From Desulfobulbaceae bacterium (lineage in GTDB: Bacteria > Desulfobacterota > Desulfobulbia > Desulfobulbales > SURF-16): a DNA stretch of 64,000 nucleotides. This document shows, in pieces, positions 40,979 through 50,538 of this stretch. The stretch's first letter is position 1. Each line of letters opens with the position of its first letter. The stretch covers positions 1 through 64,000 of the forward strand of contig JAGXFQ010000007.1 in the NCBI GenBank assembly GCA_024637145.1. Direction: 5' to 3'. Made by a program: the position numbers and the translations under genes. The notes beneath the pieces were generated by a model. It was not told where the DNA came from. It did not search any database and saw nothing but the letters and a program-made list of their open reading frames with translations.

Positions 40979-41542
40979 TTACTTCTTTGCAGATTGCTCT
41001 TTCTTGTATTCCCTGCGCTGCTTACGGCGGGCAAGAAAATATTCTAACAATCTGGAGAGGACCACATAGGTCAGGGTGGCGCATAAGGTCCCCACAATAA
41101 TGCTGCCCACCACCAGAGGATAAATAACATCCATACCCAATCTGGAAACAGCCCCCAATTGATCTTTTATCTCCCAGATATCCAGATGGGAGATGGTCGC
41201 GGCCAGATCAAACAGATAGCGGGATACCGTGGCCACGGAAGGGCCGGGCAAGATAAGACTGCCCACCCAGTAATTGAAAGTAAAAATCACCGGTATGGTC
41301 ACCGGGTTGGTCACCCAGACCGCTAAGATTGCGGCAGGCCGATTCACATTCAGCATGGTGGCCACAATGATGGCTAATATTACCTGCAGGCCAATGGTAG
41401 GGGTAAAGGCGATAAAAACGCCTACGGAAAAACCGCCAGCTATGGCCCGCGGGGAGCTGCGCAACCGGATAAACCAGCGGAAAACAGGCCGCATCTTGAA
41501 AAGAAACGACGTAAATGAGCGGCTGACAATCTGTTTTGCCAT
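40979..41542 (-). CDS. DUF2062-family membrane protein
   Basis: SSPRAIAGGFSVGVFIAFTPTIGLQVILAIIVATMLNVNRPAAILAVWVTNPVTIPVIF is characteristic of DUF2062. Confidence 0.88.
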   Translation of the reverse strand: MAKQIVSRSFTSFLFKMRPVFRWFIRLRSSPRAIAGGFSVGVFIAFTPTIGLQVILAIIVATMLNVNRPAAILAVWVTNPVTIPVIFTFNYWVGSLILPGPSVATVSRYLFDLAATISHLDIWEIKDQLGAVSRLGMDVIYPLVVGSIIVGTLCATLTYVVLSRLLEYFLARRKQRREYKKEQSAKK

Positions 41543-41935
41543 TTTTCACAGAGGTGGGAAGAGGATAAAATAAGGAGTTAAGCCTGTGCTGAAATCCCTT
41601 GTGCTCAATTTAAAGTAATCAAACAGGTATGGCAAGACCACCTAAAACAGAAGGGCCGCTGGCTGACTGCTCTGAGGCGGCAAGGGTCTTCTTTTTGGGG
41701 CGCCTGCCCTGCAGCATTATAACCCACCTCTCAAAATAGGCTTGTTTTTAGCAAGGATGTCCCTTTATTTCCGGTGACCTGCCGCTCCACATACCTTGAA
41801 AAAAAATTTTAAGGATCCGTCCAGCAAGGGTTCGGGGTGATTGGCCGGCAATTTGCCCCCAAATATTTTTCTGGTGATGGCCTTGTGGTTATGCTTTGAT
41901 GAAGAGAAAGCGTTAACAATCTAAAGGAGGCGAAA

Positions 41936-42382
41936 GTGAAAACGCACAGATGGACAATCTCTTTTTTGGTTCTGGTGCTGCTCTCTTTACACCCCCTGCT
42001 CGCCACCAGGGCCGCGGCAGCAGAAGAGGTTGCAGAGGGTAAAGGAAAACGGGTAGTGGCCAAGGTCGGGGAGGATGGGGTGCAGCGGCTGGAGGTCCTT
42101 AGCGGGGAATATTATTTTGAGCCGAACCATATCGTGGTGCAGGTGGATACGCCTGTGGAGCTTCTGGTGCGCAAGGTTGACGGCTTTGTGCCCCATAATG
42201 TCATCGTGCAGGCCCCGGCAGCAGGCATTGATTTTAAGGTGGATGTGGATGATGAAGTCCGGCCAATCCGCTTCACTCCCACTAAAACGGGCAGGTATGA
42301 AATGTACTGTGACAAGTCCTTTTTATGGTTTGAAAGCCACCGGGCAAAGGGCATGGAAGGGATAATCGAGGTAGTGGAATAA
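41936..42382 (+). CDS. Exported cupredoxin-like protein
   Basis: Signal peptide; SGEYYFEPNHIVVQVDTPVELLVRKVDGFVPHNVIV...PTKTGRYEMYCDKSFLWFESHRAKGMEGIIEVVE; Cu-site-like HN..C..H..M arrangement. Confidence 0.8.
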   Translation: MKTHRWTISFLVLVLLSLHPLLATRAAAAEEVAEGKGKRVVAKVGEDGVQRLEVLSGEYYFEPNHIVVQVDTPVELLVRKVDGFVPHNVIVQAPAAGIDFKVDVDDEVRPIRFTPTKTGRYEMYCDKSFLWFESHRAKGMEGIIEVVE

Positions 42383-42395
42383 AAGAGGAGAGGGC

Positions 42396-42842
42396 ATGGA
42401 ATATCCGTTGATAAGTAAAGAACTCCTGCCCTGGCTGCGGCTGGGGCACGGCCTTTTTAACCTGGTGGTGGCGGGGTTGTTTTTCTACACAGCCCGCTTC
42501 GGCCTGCAGATCAGGCGGAGCCGGCAGCAGGGCACCGCGCGGCCTGCCACGGCCGTCAGACGCCACCACAAACTGGGACCGATTCTGGCCATCCTGGGGG
42601 CGCTGGGCTATGGGGTCGGCCTTACCCTGGTTTTCCTTCATTCCGGCGATATCCTCCACCATCCTCTGCATCTGCTGGTGGGAACTCTTATTGTGTTCTT
42701 GCTGCTCACCACCTTTCTGGTTTCCCGGAAGATCGTTGGTGCGGAGGCTACTTCCTTTCGCCAGGCCCATTTCCTGCTGGGAATCACCATTCTGTCGCTC
42801 TATGTGGTGCAGGTTTTTCTCGGCCTGGGGATCTTACTCTGA
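42396..42842 (+). CDS. DUF4079-like / cytochrome b561-like small membrane protein
   Basis: Four TM segments with conserved His (RHHKLG, HSGDILHHPLHLLVG, RQAHFLLG); adjacent to the cupredoxin gene. Confidence 0.6.
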   Translation: MEYPLISKELLPWLRLGHGLFNLVVAGLFFYTARFGLQIRRSRQQGTARPATAVRRHHKLGPILAILGALGYGVGLTLVFLHSGDILHHPLHLLVGTLIVFLLLTTFLVSRKIVGAEATSFRQAHFLLGITILSLYVVQVFLGLGILL

Positions 42843-42941
42843 ACAGGCGGTATCCCCGCCGATAGGGGAAAGGCAGATGCCTAGTGCCAAGATGAGGGGA
42901 ACAGGCAGGGAGGTGAGCCCGGGCTCTTTCTCCGCTCAAGA

Positions 42942-42990
42942 CCCAAAACGGCCAAGCAAAGGAAACCTGTTTTTGCTTGGCCGTTTTGGG
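42942..42990. terminator. Strong hairpin (bidirectional terminator candidate)
   Basis: Perfect 19-bp stem CCCAAAACGGCCAAGCAAA / TTTGCTTGGCCGTTTTGGG with an 11-nt loop, between convergent genes. Confidence 0.7.
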
Positions 42991-43054
42991 GTGCTAAAAG
43001 AGAAGGGTAACGCTTTGCAAACCCGCTCTATCCTTGCGAAGGGGGCGGGTGAGG

Positions 43055-43240
43055 TCAACTCAGAGAAATAGCTCCGGAAGGGCACCCTTCTGCGGCTGTT
43101 TTCACCAGGTCTTCCTGCTCTTTGGGCACCTGCCCCATTTTGACGTGGGATTTGCCCTCTTTGACCTCAAAAACAGCCGGGGCAGTGGCTTCACAATTTC
43201 CAGAGCCCACGCATAGATCTTGATCTACCGATACTTTCAT
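43055..43240 (-). CDS. Small 4Fe-4S/3Fe-4S ferredoxin
   Basis: MKVSVDQDLCVGSGNCEATAPAVFEVKEGKSHVKMG...AAEGCPSGAISLS; single-cluster ferredoxin pattern. Confidence 0.9.
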   Translation of the reverse strand: MKVSVDQDLCVGSGNCEATAPAVFEVKEGKSHVKMGQVPKEQEDLVKTAAEGCPSGAISLS

Positions 43241-43427
43241 TGTTTTTCCTCCATGGTTAGTATTATAAGACTCTCCAGGTCATGGTCTTTTGCTCTGTTT
43301 ACAGGCAGAGAGGACAGGCCTTACCCGAGGAGTACGTCTGGTGATAGATGTATTGTCATAAAAGATAAAGATTCGAGCTCTTGCCTGACCCGGCAGCGTC
43401 TGTTTGCCACGCTCAGGTCAAAGAGGG

Positions 43428-44339
43428 TCAGAACGCCAAGCGCAGCCCCCCCAGGACCAAAAACTGTTCGGTGTCCGCGCCGGCCTTCTCGGCGATATTT
43501 TCGGTTTCTCCCACCAGGAATTGGTAGCGGATGCCGATATAGGGCGCGAATTCCCGTTTGATCTCATAGCGCAGGCGCAGGTCGAGATTGACATCGGTGA
43601 GCCCGGTTCCGAGATGGCGCTCGGCAATGTCCTGGGCGGCAAAGCCCATTGCCACCAGGGGCTGCACTACCACTCTCTGGGTTATTCTGAGGTCATATTC
43701 GGCTTCCAGGGCAAGGGTCACATCCCCCTCTTCGGAGATATAGAGGGAGGTGTCGAGTTCGAACATGTAGGGTGCCATGCCCTGTATTGCCGCGACCGCT
43801 GACCAGCGGTCGTGGTAATCGCCGCTCTGCCATTCGTTGGCATACTGGGCGCCGGCCTGGAGGTTCCAGAACGGCGTGATGAGTCGGCTGTAGAGCAGAT
43901 CGGTTTCGGTCTCTCCTTGGTCAGAACCCTCAAACACGGCCTCACCCTCGTGTTTCCACCAGAATTTATTGAAGTCCCCGCCGATCCAGCCCTGGGCCTC
44001 CCACCCCAGATGGTCCGGGGTGTCATCAGTGGCGACCCGGTACTCGAGCTGCTCGAAGAAGGTGAAGGCGTAGAGCCGGTCATCCGGCACCGGGGCAGGG
44101 AAATGGGCAGGGGCCGGGCTCGCTGCGTAGTCGAGCACCTCAGCCAGGCTCATCCCTGCGGGCAGGGGGGGCGGGGTCATCTCCGGAGGAGCTCCGCCCT
44201 GGTGCTGGGCGGCGGATTCCTGGTGGCTGGGTCGATCTGCCGTGGTGGCCATATCTGCCTGGGCTCGGGCCAAGAGGGGGGCAATGAGCACCACTGCCAG
44301 GGCAGATATGGTGGGCCAGCAGCGGTTAAGAGCGGACAT
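43428..44339 (-). CDS. copB: Copper resistance protein B (outer membrane CopB/PcoB-like)
   Basis: FTFFEQLEYRVATDDTPDHLGWEAQGWIGGDFNKFWWKHEGE...LLYSRLITPFWNLQAGAQY...LRLRYEIKREFAPYIG. Start MSALNRCWPT at 44339, overlapping the copA 3' end. Confidence 0.92.
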   Translation of the reverse strand: MSALNRCWPTISALAVVLIAPLLARAQADMATTADRPSHQESAAQHQGGAPPEMTPPPLPAGMSLAEVLDYAASPAPAHFPAPVPDDRLYAFTFFEQLEYRVATDDTPDHLGWEAQGWIGGDFNKFWWKHEGEAVFEGSDQGETETDLLYSRLITPFWNLQAGAQYANEWQSGDYHDRWSAVAAIQGMAPYMFELDTSLYISEEGDVTLALEAEYDLRITQRVVVQPLVAMGFAAQDIAERHLGTGLTDVNLDLRLRYEIKREFAPYIGIRYQFLVGETENIAEKAGADTEQFLVLGGLRLAF

Positions 44340-46185
44340 GGATGGGGCCTCCTTCCAGGGAGCGGACCACGGCCACGGTGCGGAACATGCCCGCCTCCAT
44401 ATGGTAGAGCAGGTGGCAGTGGAAGGCCCATTGCCCCGGGGCATCGACAGTGATGTCCACGCTGAGCAGTTCAGCCGGCTGCACAGTGACCGTATGTTTG
44501 CGCGGGTTGTCATGGAGATTGCCGCCGGCATACAAATCCATCCACATGCCATGCAGGTGGATGGGGTGGCTCATCATGGTGTCATTGATCATGTTGATCC
44601 GGAGGCGCTCCCCGTACTGGAAGCGGAGCAGATCCGACTCCGACCATTTCTTGCCGTCAAAACCCCAGATATATTTATGCATATTACCGGTGAGGTGCAG
44701 GTCGAACTGCCGGGTGGGCGGCCGACGTCCAGGGGGGCGCTCCAGGGCCCGCAGCTGGCTGTAGGTCAGGACGCGCCAGCCGTCGCTGCCCAGTCCGGCA
44801 CCGGGATAATCGAGACGGCGGGAAGCGGTCCGGGCCATGGTGATGCTGGCCGGGCCATGCTCAGCCGGTCCGTGCTGGAGGCGATGGGGCAGGTTCTCGG
44901 TGGGGAGTTCTCCCCCTGCCTGGTGGGGCCTCGCCTTTGTCTGGTCTTGATGCCCCATGGCCATCTCTTGGTGCATATCGTCCTGGCCGTTGCTGTCCAT
45001 GCCCTCCATGCCGCCGTGCATCATGCCCATGTCGGCCATGGTGAGCATGGGCCGCTGCCGCGGCTCAGGCAGGGCAGCGGCCATCCCCAGGCAAGGGGCC
45101 AGGGTGCCCCGGGCATAGCCGCTGCGGTCCATGGTCTCGGCAAAAAGGGTGTACGCCCGGTCATCGGGCAGGGTGACCACAACGTCATAGGTCTCGGCCA
45201 CGGCGATACGCAGCTCATCGGTTTCTACCGGTTTGATGTTCTGGCCGTCGGCCTGCACCACCATCATGGGCAGGCCCGGAATGCGGATGTCATAGAAGGT
45301 CATGGTTGAGGCATTGACGATACGCAGCCGCACCCGCTGGCCGGCACTGGCCAGAAAAGTCGGATTTTCGTGCGCGGCCTTGCCGTTCAGCAAAAAGGTG
45401 TAGGTGGCGCCGGTGATATCGGCGATATCCGTGGGATCCATGCGCATCCGATTCCAGGCCAGCCGCTTGCCCATCACCTCGCCAAAGGACATTCCCGTGG
45501 CCTGCATCTGCTCGTCGATATTAGCCAGAGTGGGCCGCTGGAAATTGTAGTAGCCCTCCATGGTCTTGAGTTTCCACAGGACGCGGTGGGGCTCTTCGAA
45601 GGTCCAGTCTGACAAGATGATGGAATGCTCCACGTCATACTCCACCGGGTCGGGCAGGGCCGGCTCGATGATGAGCTGGCCGTAGTGGCCGAGTTGTTCC
45701 TGCAGGCCGGTGTGGCTGTGATACCAGTAGGTGCCGTTTTGCCGCACCGGAAAGCGATAGGTGAAGGTGTCGCCGGCAGGGATACCGGGGAAGCTGATCC
45801 CCGGCACACCGTCCATGGTAAAGGGCAGGAGAATGCCGTGCCAGTGAATGGAGGTCGATTCGGAGAGGCGGTTATGGACGCGGATCAGCGCCTCAGCGCC
45901 TTCCTGCATGCGGATGACAGGTCCGGGGATGGAGCCGTTGATGGTAATAGCGCTGCCGGGTCTGCCCCCCACCAGCAACGTACGTCTTTCCAGGTAGAGG
46001 TCAATGCCGCCGGGGGCAGTGGCGTCCAGTTCGCCGAACTCCCCTGCCAGTGCCGGGCCCGGACCGGTGGCTCCCACCGGACGAGTCAAGGCCAGATAAG
46101 TGGCCAGGGCCGCTGAGCCCGTGGTGGCCAGAAAATGGCGACGGGTCATGGCCGCCGGTGGTCGGGGCCTTAAGTTATCAGCCAT
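44326..46185 (-). CDS. copA: Multicopper oxidase, copper-resistance CopA family
   Basis: Tat-like MTRRHFLATTGSAALATYLA; Cu motifs HWHGI, YWYHSHTGLQ, HPIHLHGMWMDL, WAFHCHLLYHMEAGMFR; Met/His-rich MGMMHGGMEGMDSNGQDDMHQEMAMGHQ. Confidence 0.95.
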   Translation of the reverse strand: MADNLRPRPPAAMTRRHFLATTGSAALATYLALTRPVGATGPGPALAGEFGELDATAPGGIDLYLERRTLLVGGRPGSAITINGSIPGPVIRMQEGAEALIRVHNRLSESTSIHWHGILLPFTMDGVPGISFPGIPAGDTFTYRFPVRQNGTYWYHSHTGLQEQLGHYGQLIIEPALPDPVEYDVEHSIILSDWTFEEPHRVLWKLKTMEGYYNFQRPTLANIDEQMQATGMSFGEVMGKRLAWNRMRMDPTDIADITGATYTFLLNGKAAHENPTFLASAGQRVRLRIVNASTMTFYDIRIPGLPMMVVQADGQNIKPVETDELRIAVAETYDVVVTLPDDRAYTLFAETMDRSGYARGTLAPCLGMAAALPEPRQRPMLTMADMGMMHGGMEGMDSNGQDDMHQEMAMGHQDQTKARPHQAGGELPTENLPHRLQHGPAEHGPASITMARTASRRLDYPGAGLGSDGWRVLTYSQLRALERPPGRRPPTRQFDLHLTGNMHKYIWGFDGKKWSESDLLRFQYGERLRINMINDTMMSHPIHLHGMWMDLYAGGNLHDNPRKHTVTVQPAELLSVDITVDAPGQWAFHCHLLYHMEAGMFRTVAVVRSLEGGPIHVRS

Positions 46186-46477
46186 GGAATTCTCCTTGGG
46201 GCTTTCATTTCTTTACAAGGCGGCGCTCTTTTTTTATCGTGTTTCATAATAGTATGGCTGAACGGCAATCTCAAAGGCAAGGCCTTTCCTTTTTCGCCGC
46301 TGCTATTTTTCCGGCTTTAGTGCGGCCCGGCAGGGGTGTTGCAAGGGTTTTTGCAGTCATGAAAAAGGCAAAACCCCAAAAAACAATCCGCAGCAATTTG
46401 CTGCTTCCTTGTCTCTTGTCCGCTAAGGAGTGGCGGGGCCAAAGAGCGAGAAGCGGGTAGAGGGGAGAGTAAGAGCA

Positions 46478-47245
46478 ATGATAGGAGCGATCGCCGGCGA
46501 CATAATCGGCTCGGTATACGAGCATCACCGGGTCAAGACCAAAGAGTTCCCTCTTTTTCAGGCGCGCTCGACCTTCACGGATGACACGGTGCTCACGGTG
46601 GCGGTGGCCCATGCCATCCTCTCGGGTGGCTCGTATGTCGCTGCCATCAGGAGGCTGGGGCGCGGTTATCCCGGTGCCGGCTACGGTGGGGCCTTCAGCC
46701 GCTGGCTGCAGGCCGACGCCCCCCAACCCTACAACAGCTGGGGCAACGGCGCTGCTATGCGGGTGAGTCCTGTCGGTTTTGCCTTCGCCACCGAGGAGGA
46801 GGTGCTGCACCAGGCGCGGCTGACGGCAGAAATAACCCACAACCACCCTGAGGGGATCAAGGGGGCCCAGGCCATGGCCCTTGCCATCTACCTCGCCCGG
46901 ACCGGCCACCACAAAGAAGCCCTCCGGACCCGCATAAACGAGATGTTTGGTTACAACCTCCACCGCAGCGTGGATGAGATCCGGCCCTTGTATGCCTTTG
47001 CTGTCTCCTGCCAAGGGAGTGTGCCGGAGGCGATTATTGCCTTTCTCGACTCGGATTCCTACGAAGACGCCGTCCGCAATGCGGTTTCTTTGGGAGGTGA
47101 TAGCGATACCCTGGCCTGTATGAGTGGCGGCATAGCCGAGGCCTTTTACGGAAGTGTTCCCCCGGCGATCAGGGAGAAGGTGGAGCACCTGTTGACGCCC
47201 GATCTCTGGGCGGTGACAAAGACCTTTTGTGACAGATACCGGTAG
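46478..47245 (+). CDS. ADP-ribosylglycohydrolase-family protein
   Basis: MIGAIAGDIIGSVYE, FTDDTVLTVAVAHAIL, SWGNGAAMRVSPVGFAF, AVSLGGDSDTLACMSGGIAEAFYG. Confidence 0.93.
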   Translation: MIGAIAGDIIGSVYEHHRVKTKEFPLFQARSTFTDDTVLTVAVAHAILSGGSYVAAIRRLGRGYPGAGYGGAFSRWLQADAPQPYNSWGNGAAMRVSPVGFAFATEEEVLHQARLTAEITHNHPEGIKGAQAMALAIYLARTGHHKEALRTRINEMFGYNLHRSVDEIRPLYAFAVSCQGSVPEAIIAFLDSDSYEDAVRNAVSLGGDSDTLACMSGGIAEAFYGSVPPAIREKVEHLLTPDLWAVTKTFCDRYR

Positions 47246-47521
47246 CAAGGCGCGCCAGCCGGCTGGCCGCCACCTCTTGCCGCCAGCGGCGATCCCTGGG
47301 CTGCAGCTGGGCGGTAAGGTGCCGCCCAGGGGAAACAGCTTCCTCAAAAAAGGGAAAAACAATCACGTTGTTTTTATTGGATGCAGGCCGTAGGATGCGG
47401 TGAACGGCTGCGCCGCATCCTGCGGGCTCCATGGCTGATTATGGCCTGGGGAAAAAATCTCCGCTGCGGCGAGTGGCTGCAAAAAAAAACAAGACCTCCA
47501 AAATATGGACAGGGAGTGAAG

Positions 47522-47797
47522 ATGGTCACCTCAATAATTCTCATAAATACGGAAAGGACAAAGATTAACGAAGTGGCTGAGCAGGTGGCCGAGATGGAGG
47601 GGGTATCGGAAGTCTATTCTGTGAGCGGCAATTATGATCTTATTGCCATTGTACATGTCCCTTCCAATGATGCCCTTGCCGATCTTGTTACCAAAAAAAT
47701 GCTCAGCATCCAGGCAATCTTAAAATCAGAGACCATGCTGGCCTTTAAGGCATTTTCGCGCCATGACCTTGAGGCAATGTTTGGCGTCGGCATGTAG
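47522..47797 (+). CDS. Stand-alone Lrp/AsnC C-terminal (RAM) ligand-binding domain protein
   Basis: MVTSIILINTERTKINEVAEQVAEMEGVSEVYSVSGNYDLIAIVHVPSNDALADLVTKKMLSIQAILKSETMLAF; no HTH. Confidence 0.88.
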   Translation: MVTSIILINTERTKINEVAEQVAEMEGVSEVYSVSGNYDLIAIVHVPSNDALADLVTKKMLSIQAILKSETMLAFKAFSRHDLEAMFGVGM

Positions 47798-47879
47798 GGG
47801 GGGCAGGCCCCTTTTGTCACCCCTGCCAGCTCTTTGCCTGCTTCAGGGAGATTCTGCGCCATGGAGCTGTCGCTGCTGC

Positions 47880-49763
47880 TTATTCTTCCGTCATCTCCAG
47901 CAGCTGCCTGATCTCCTCGATGGAGAGGGTTTCGTGCTGCCACAGCTCTTTGCGTAACCGGTCCAGTTTGTCCCGGTTGCTGCTCAAGGTTTCCAGGGCT
48001 TCCTGTTTCATGCGGCGGAGGAGTTCCTGGATTTCCTTGTCGATGAGCCAGGCGGTTTGTTCACTGTAATCCTTCTCCTCGGCCAGTTGCCGCCCCAGGA
48101 AGGGATGGGGGGCGCCGTGCTGGTACGCCACGGGACCCAGTTCCTCGCTCATGCCCCATTCGGAAACCATTCTTCTGGCCAGTTCCGTGGCCCTCTTCAG
48201 GTCATCGCCGGCACCGGTGGAAATATCATCGAAGATTAAAATTTCAGCGGCCTGGCCACCCAAAAGAATTTTCAGGCGATTGATCAGGGTCTTGCGGCCG
48301 AAATTGTGTTGGTCTTCCTTGGGTATCTGTTCGGTTGCCCCCAGGGAGCGGCCATGGGGAATGATGGTCACCTTCTTGATGGGATCGGCGCCCGGGGTCA
48401 GGAGGGCCATCAGGGTGTGGCCCGCCTCGTGACAGGCAATCACCTCTTTTTCATTCTCGGCGACCAGGTCTTCGCGGGCAATGCCCAGGATGATCTTGTC
48501 GCGGCCTTCCTCGAAATCTTCTTGTGTCACCTTGTGCCCGTTCCGGCGGGCGGTCATCAGGATCGCCTCGTTGACCAGGTTCTTCAGGTCAGCGCCGCTG
48601 AAACCCACGGTGCGGGCGGCGAGACTGTCGAGATCAATGCCCTCCTCAAGGGGCTTGTTGTGGGTATGCAGTTCCAGGATCTGGCGGCGCGCCTCCTTGT
48701 AAGGGTAGTCCAGGGTAATCTGCCGATCAAAGCGGCCCGGCCTGATCAGGGCGGGATCCAGGACATCGGGCCGGTTGGTGGCCGCTATCACCACCACGGA
48801 TTCCTGGGCGGAGAAGCCGTCCATCTCGGAAAGAATCTGGTTCAGGGTCTGCTCCCGTTCGTCATGGCCGCCCCCGACGCCGGTGCCGCGGACCCGGCCG
48901 ATGGAATCAAGCTCGTCGATAAAGATGATGGAAGGCGCTTCCTTTTTGGCGTTGTTAAACATGTCCCGGACCCGGGAAGCGCCCACGCCCACGAACATTT
49001 CGATGAATTCACTGCCGCTGATACTGTAAAAGGTCACGCCCGCCTCTCCGGCCGTGGCCCGCACCAGGAGGGTTTTGCCCACCCCGGGCGGCCCCATCAG
49101 GAGGACCCCCTTGGGTAGTTCCGCACCCAGGGCATGATATTTTTCAGGGGAGCGGAGAAAGTCAACAACCTCCCGCAGCTCCTGTTTGGCGTTATCGAGG
49201 CCGGCCACATCCTTGAAGGTGGTCTCCACTTTTGCTTTGGTATAGAGCTTTGCCTTTGATTTGCTGAAACCAAAGGGGCCGTCGACCCCCTTGAAGCCCT
49301 GGCTCATCTTTCTGCTGGTGTATATGAAAAAACCGATGATCAGCAGCCACGGCAGCATGGAGATAAGGAGCGTCCAGAACAGAGGTTGTTCCTGCTCCTC
49401 GGCCTGGATGGTCACTCCATATTCCTCCAGAAACTCCAGAAGCGACTTGTCTTCTACAGAAGGTATGACCGTCTCAAATCCCGACTGGGCCGGCGCCTTT
49501 TCCTCTCCGCCATTTCTGAAGTCGCTCTCGGTAAAGATGCCGGTAAGCTGGTTGCCCTTGATGGTAACGGCCTGGACTTGGCCAGCCTCGACTTTTTCTT
49601 TGAAGGCGGTATAGGAAAGCTCCTTGGTCTGGAGATCAGAGGTGTAGAAATTGAGCAGGGAAATAATAGCCAGCCACAGGAGGACGGAGATCATGATCCA
49701 GGAAAAGGTCGGCGGACTTGTCGGCGGTTGTTGCGGAGGGGGCTGGGGAGTATTTTCCATCAA
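47880..49763 (-). CDS. ftsH: ATP-dependent zinc metalloprotease FtsH
   Basis: Two N-terminal TMs, [45 protein letters not shown]. Confidence 0.96.
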   Translation of the reverse strand: MMENTPQPPPQQPPTSPPTFSWIMISVLLWLAIISLLNFYTSDLQTKELSYTAFKEKVEAGQVQAVTIKGNQLTGIFTESDFRNGGEEKAPAQSGFETVIPSVEDKSLLEFLEEYGVTIQAEEQEQPLFWTLLISMLPWLLIIGFFIYTSRKMSQGFKGVDGPFGFSKSKAKLYTKAKVETTFKDVAGLDNAKQELREVVDFLRSPEKYHALGAELPKGVLLMGPPGVGKTLLVRATAGEAGVTFYSISGSEFIEMFVGVGASRVRDMFNNAKKEAPSIIFIDELDSIGRVRGTGVGGGHDEREQTLNQILSEMDGFSAQESVVVIAATNRPDVLDPALIRPGRFDRQITLDYPYKEARRQILELHTHNKPLEEGIDLDSLAARTVGFSGADLKNLVNEAILMTARRNGHKVTQEDFEEGRDKIILGIAREDLVAENEKEVIACHEAGHTLMALLTPGADPIKKVTIIPHGRSLGATEQIPKEDQHNFGRKTLINRLKILLGGQAAEILIFDDISTGAGDDLKRATELARRMVSEWGMSEELGPVAYQHGAPHPFLGRQLAEEKDYSEQTAWLIDKEIQELLRRMKQEALETLSSNRDKLDRLRKELWQHETLSIEEIRQLLEMTEE

Positions 49764-49770
49764 GGGATCT

Positions 49771-50193
49771 TTAGGTTAAATAGCGGAGGAGTATCATGAC
49801 AACCAGCAGGGCGATCAAGACCCAGAAGAAAAGATTCAGGGAAATATAGGCCAGGGTGGCGATTTCTTTTTCTTGTTCAATCTCGTTCAGTATGTCCAGG
49901 GTTTTGTGGCGGTCCAGCTGGGCCGTGCGGTTGATTTTGGGGAAGCGGGGGGCCAGGCTGCTCAACAGCAGGGCCATGAGAACCCCGGCCCCTAAAAAAG
50001 GCAGCCAGTTGCTGGTGGTTAAGGGGGCGGTTGCCGGCTTGCCCCAGATCCCGGCCGCAAAGACAGCTAAGAATATGGGCAGAAAAAACCAGAGAAAACC
50101 CTGGCGGGGGCCTTGGCGCCGCAGAATCCAGGTGAAAAGGAGCGTGATGGCCAGGGCGAGGATGATGGAAAAGGTTAGATCAGGGATCACCAT
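49771..50193 (-). CDS. Small multi-TM membrane protein encoded directly upstream of ftsH
   Basis: 140 aa, about 4 hydrophobic segments; stop codon lies 7 nt before the ftsH ORF. Start MVIPDLTFSIILALAITLLF assigned at 50193. Confidence 0.65.
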   Translation of the reverse strand: MVIPDLTFSIILALAITLLFTWILRRQGPRQGFLWFFLPIFLAVFAAGIWGKPATAPLTTSNWLPFLGAGVLMALLLSSLAPRFPKINRTAQLDRHKTLDILNEIEQEKEIATLAYISLNLFFWVLIALLVVMILLRYLT

Positions 50194-50538
50194 AGTAGGC
50201 AGCTCTCCTGGGCGCCAGGGGGATGGACACATGCAGGCGGTCATTGTCAGCCGCAGCGGCCTGCTCTGTTTGGGTTTTGGTTTCCGGCCGCCTGCCCAAA
50301 GTTTCTGGCAGGCACTGAAAAAGCCCTTCTGCATATATTCTCAGGTAGCGCCACTTCTTGTCAAGAAAGATGGCGCCTTTCTCGGGCTGGCCAGGTTTTA
50401 AAAAGCACCTCTTGCCGATTGCGCCCGGCCAACAGAAATTGCCGTATCTCTTCTGCACTCAAAAAAAAACGGGGATTAGCGTAAAAAATGGTCAGGGCAC
50501 GGTGGCGCCCGGCACAAGGGGGGCCGACCTTGTGAAAA

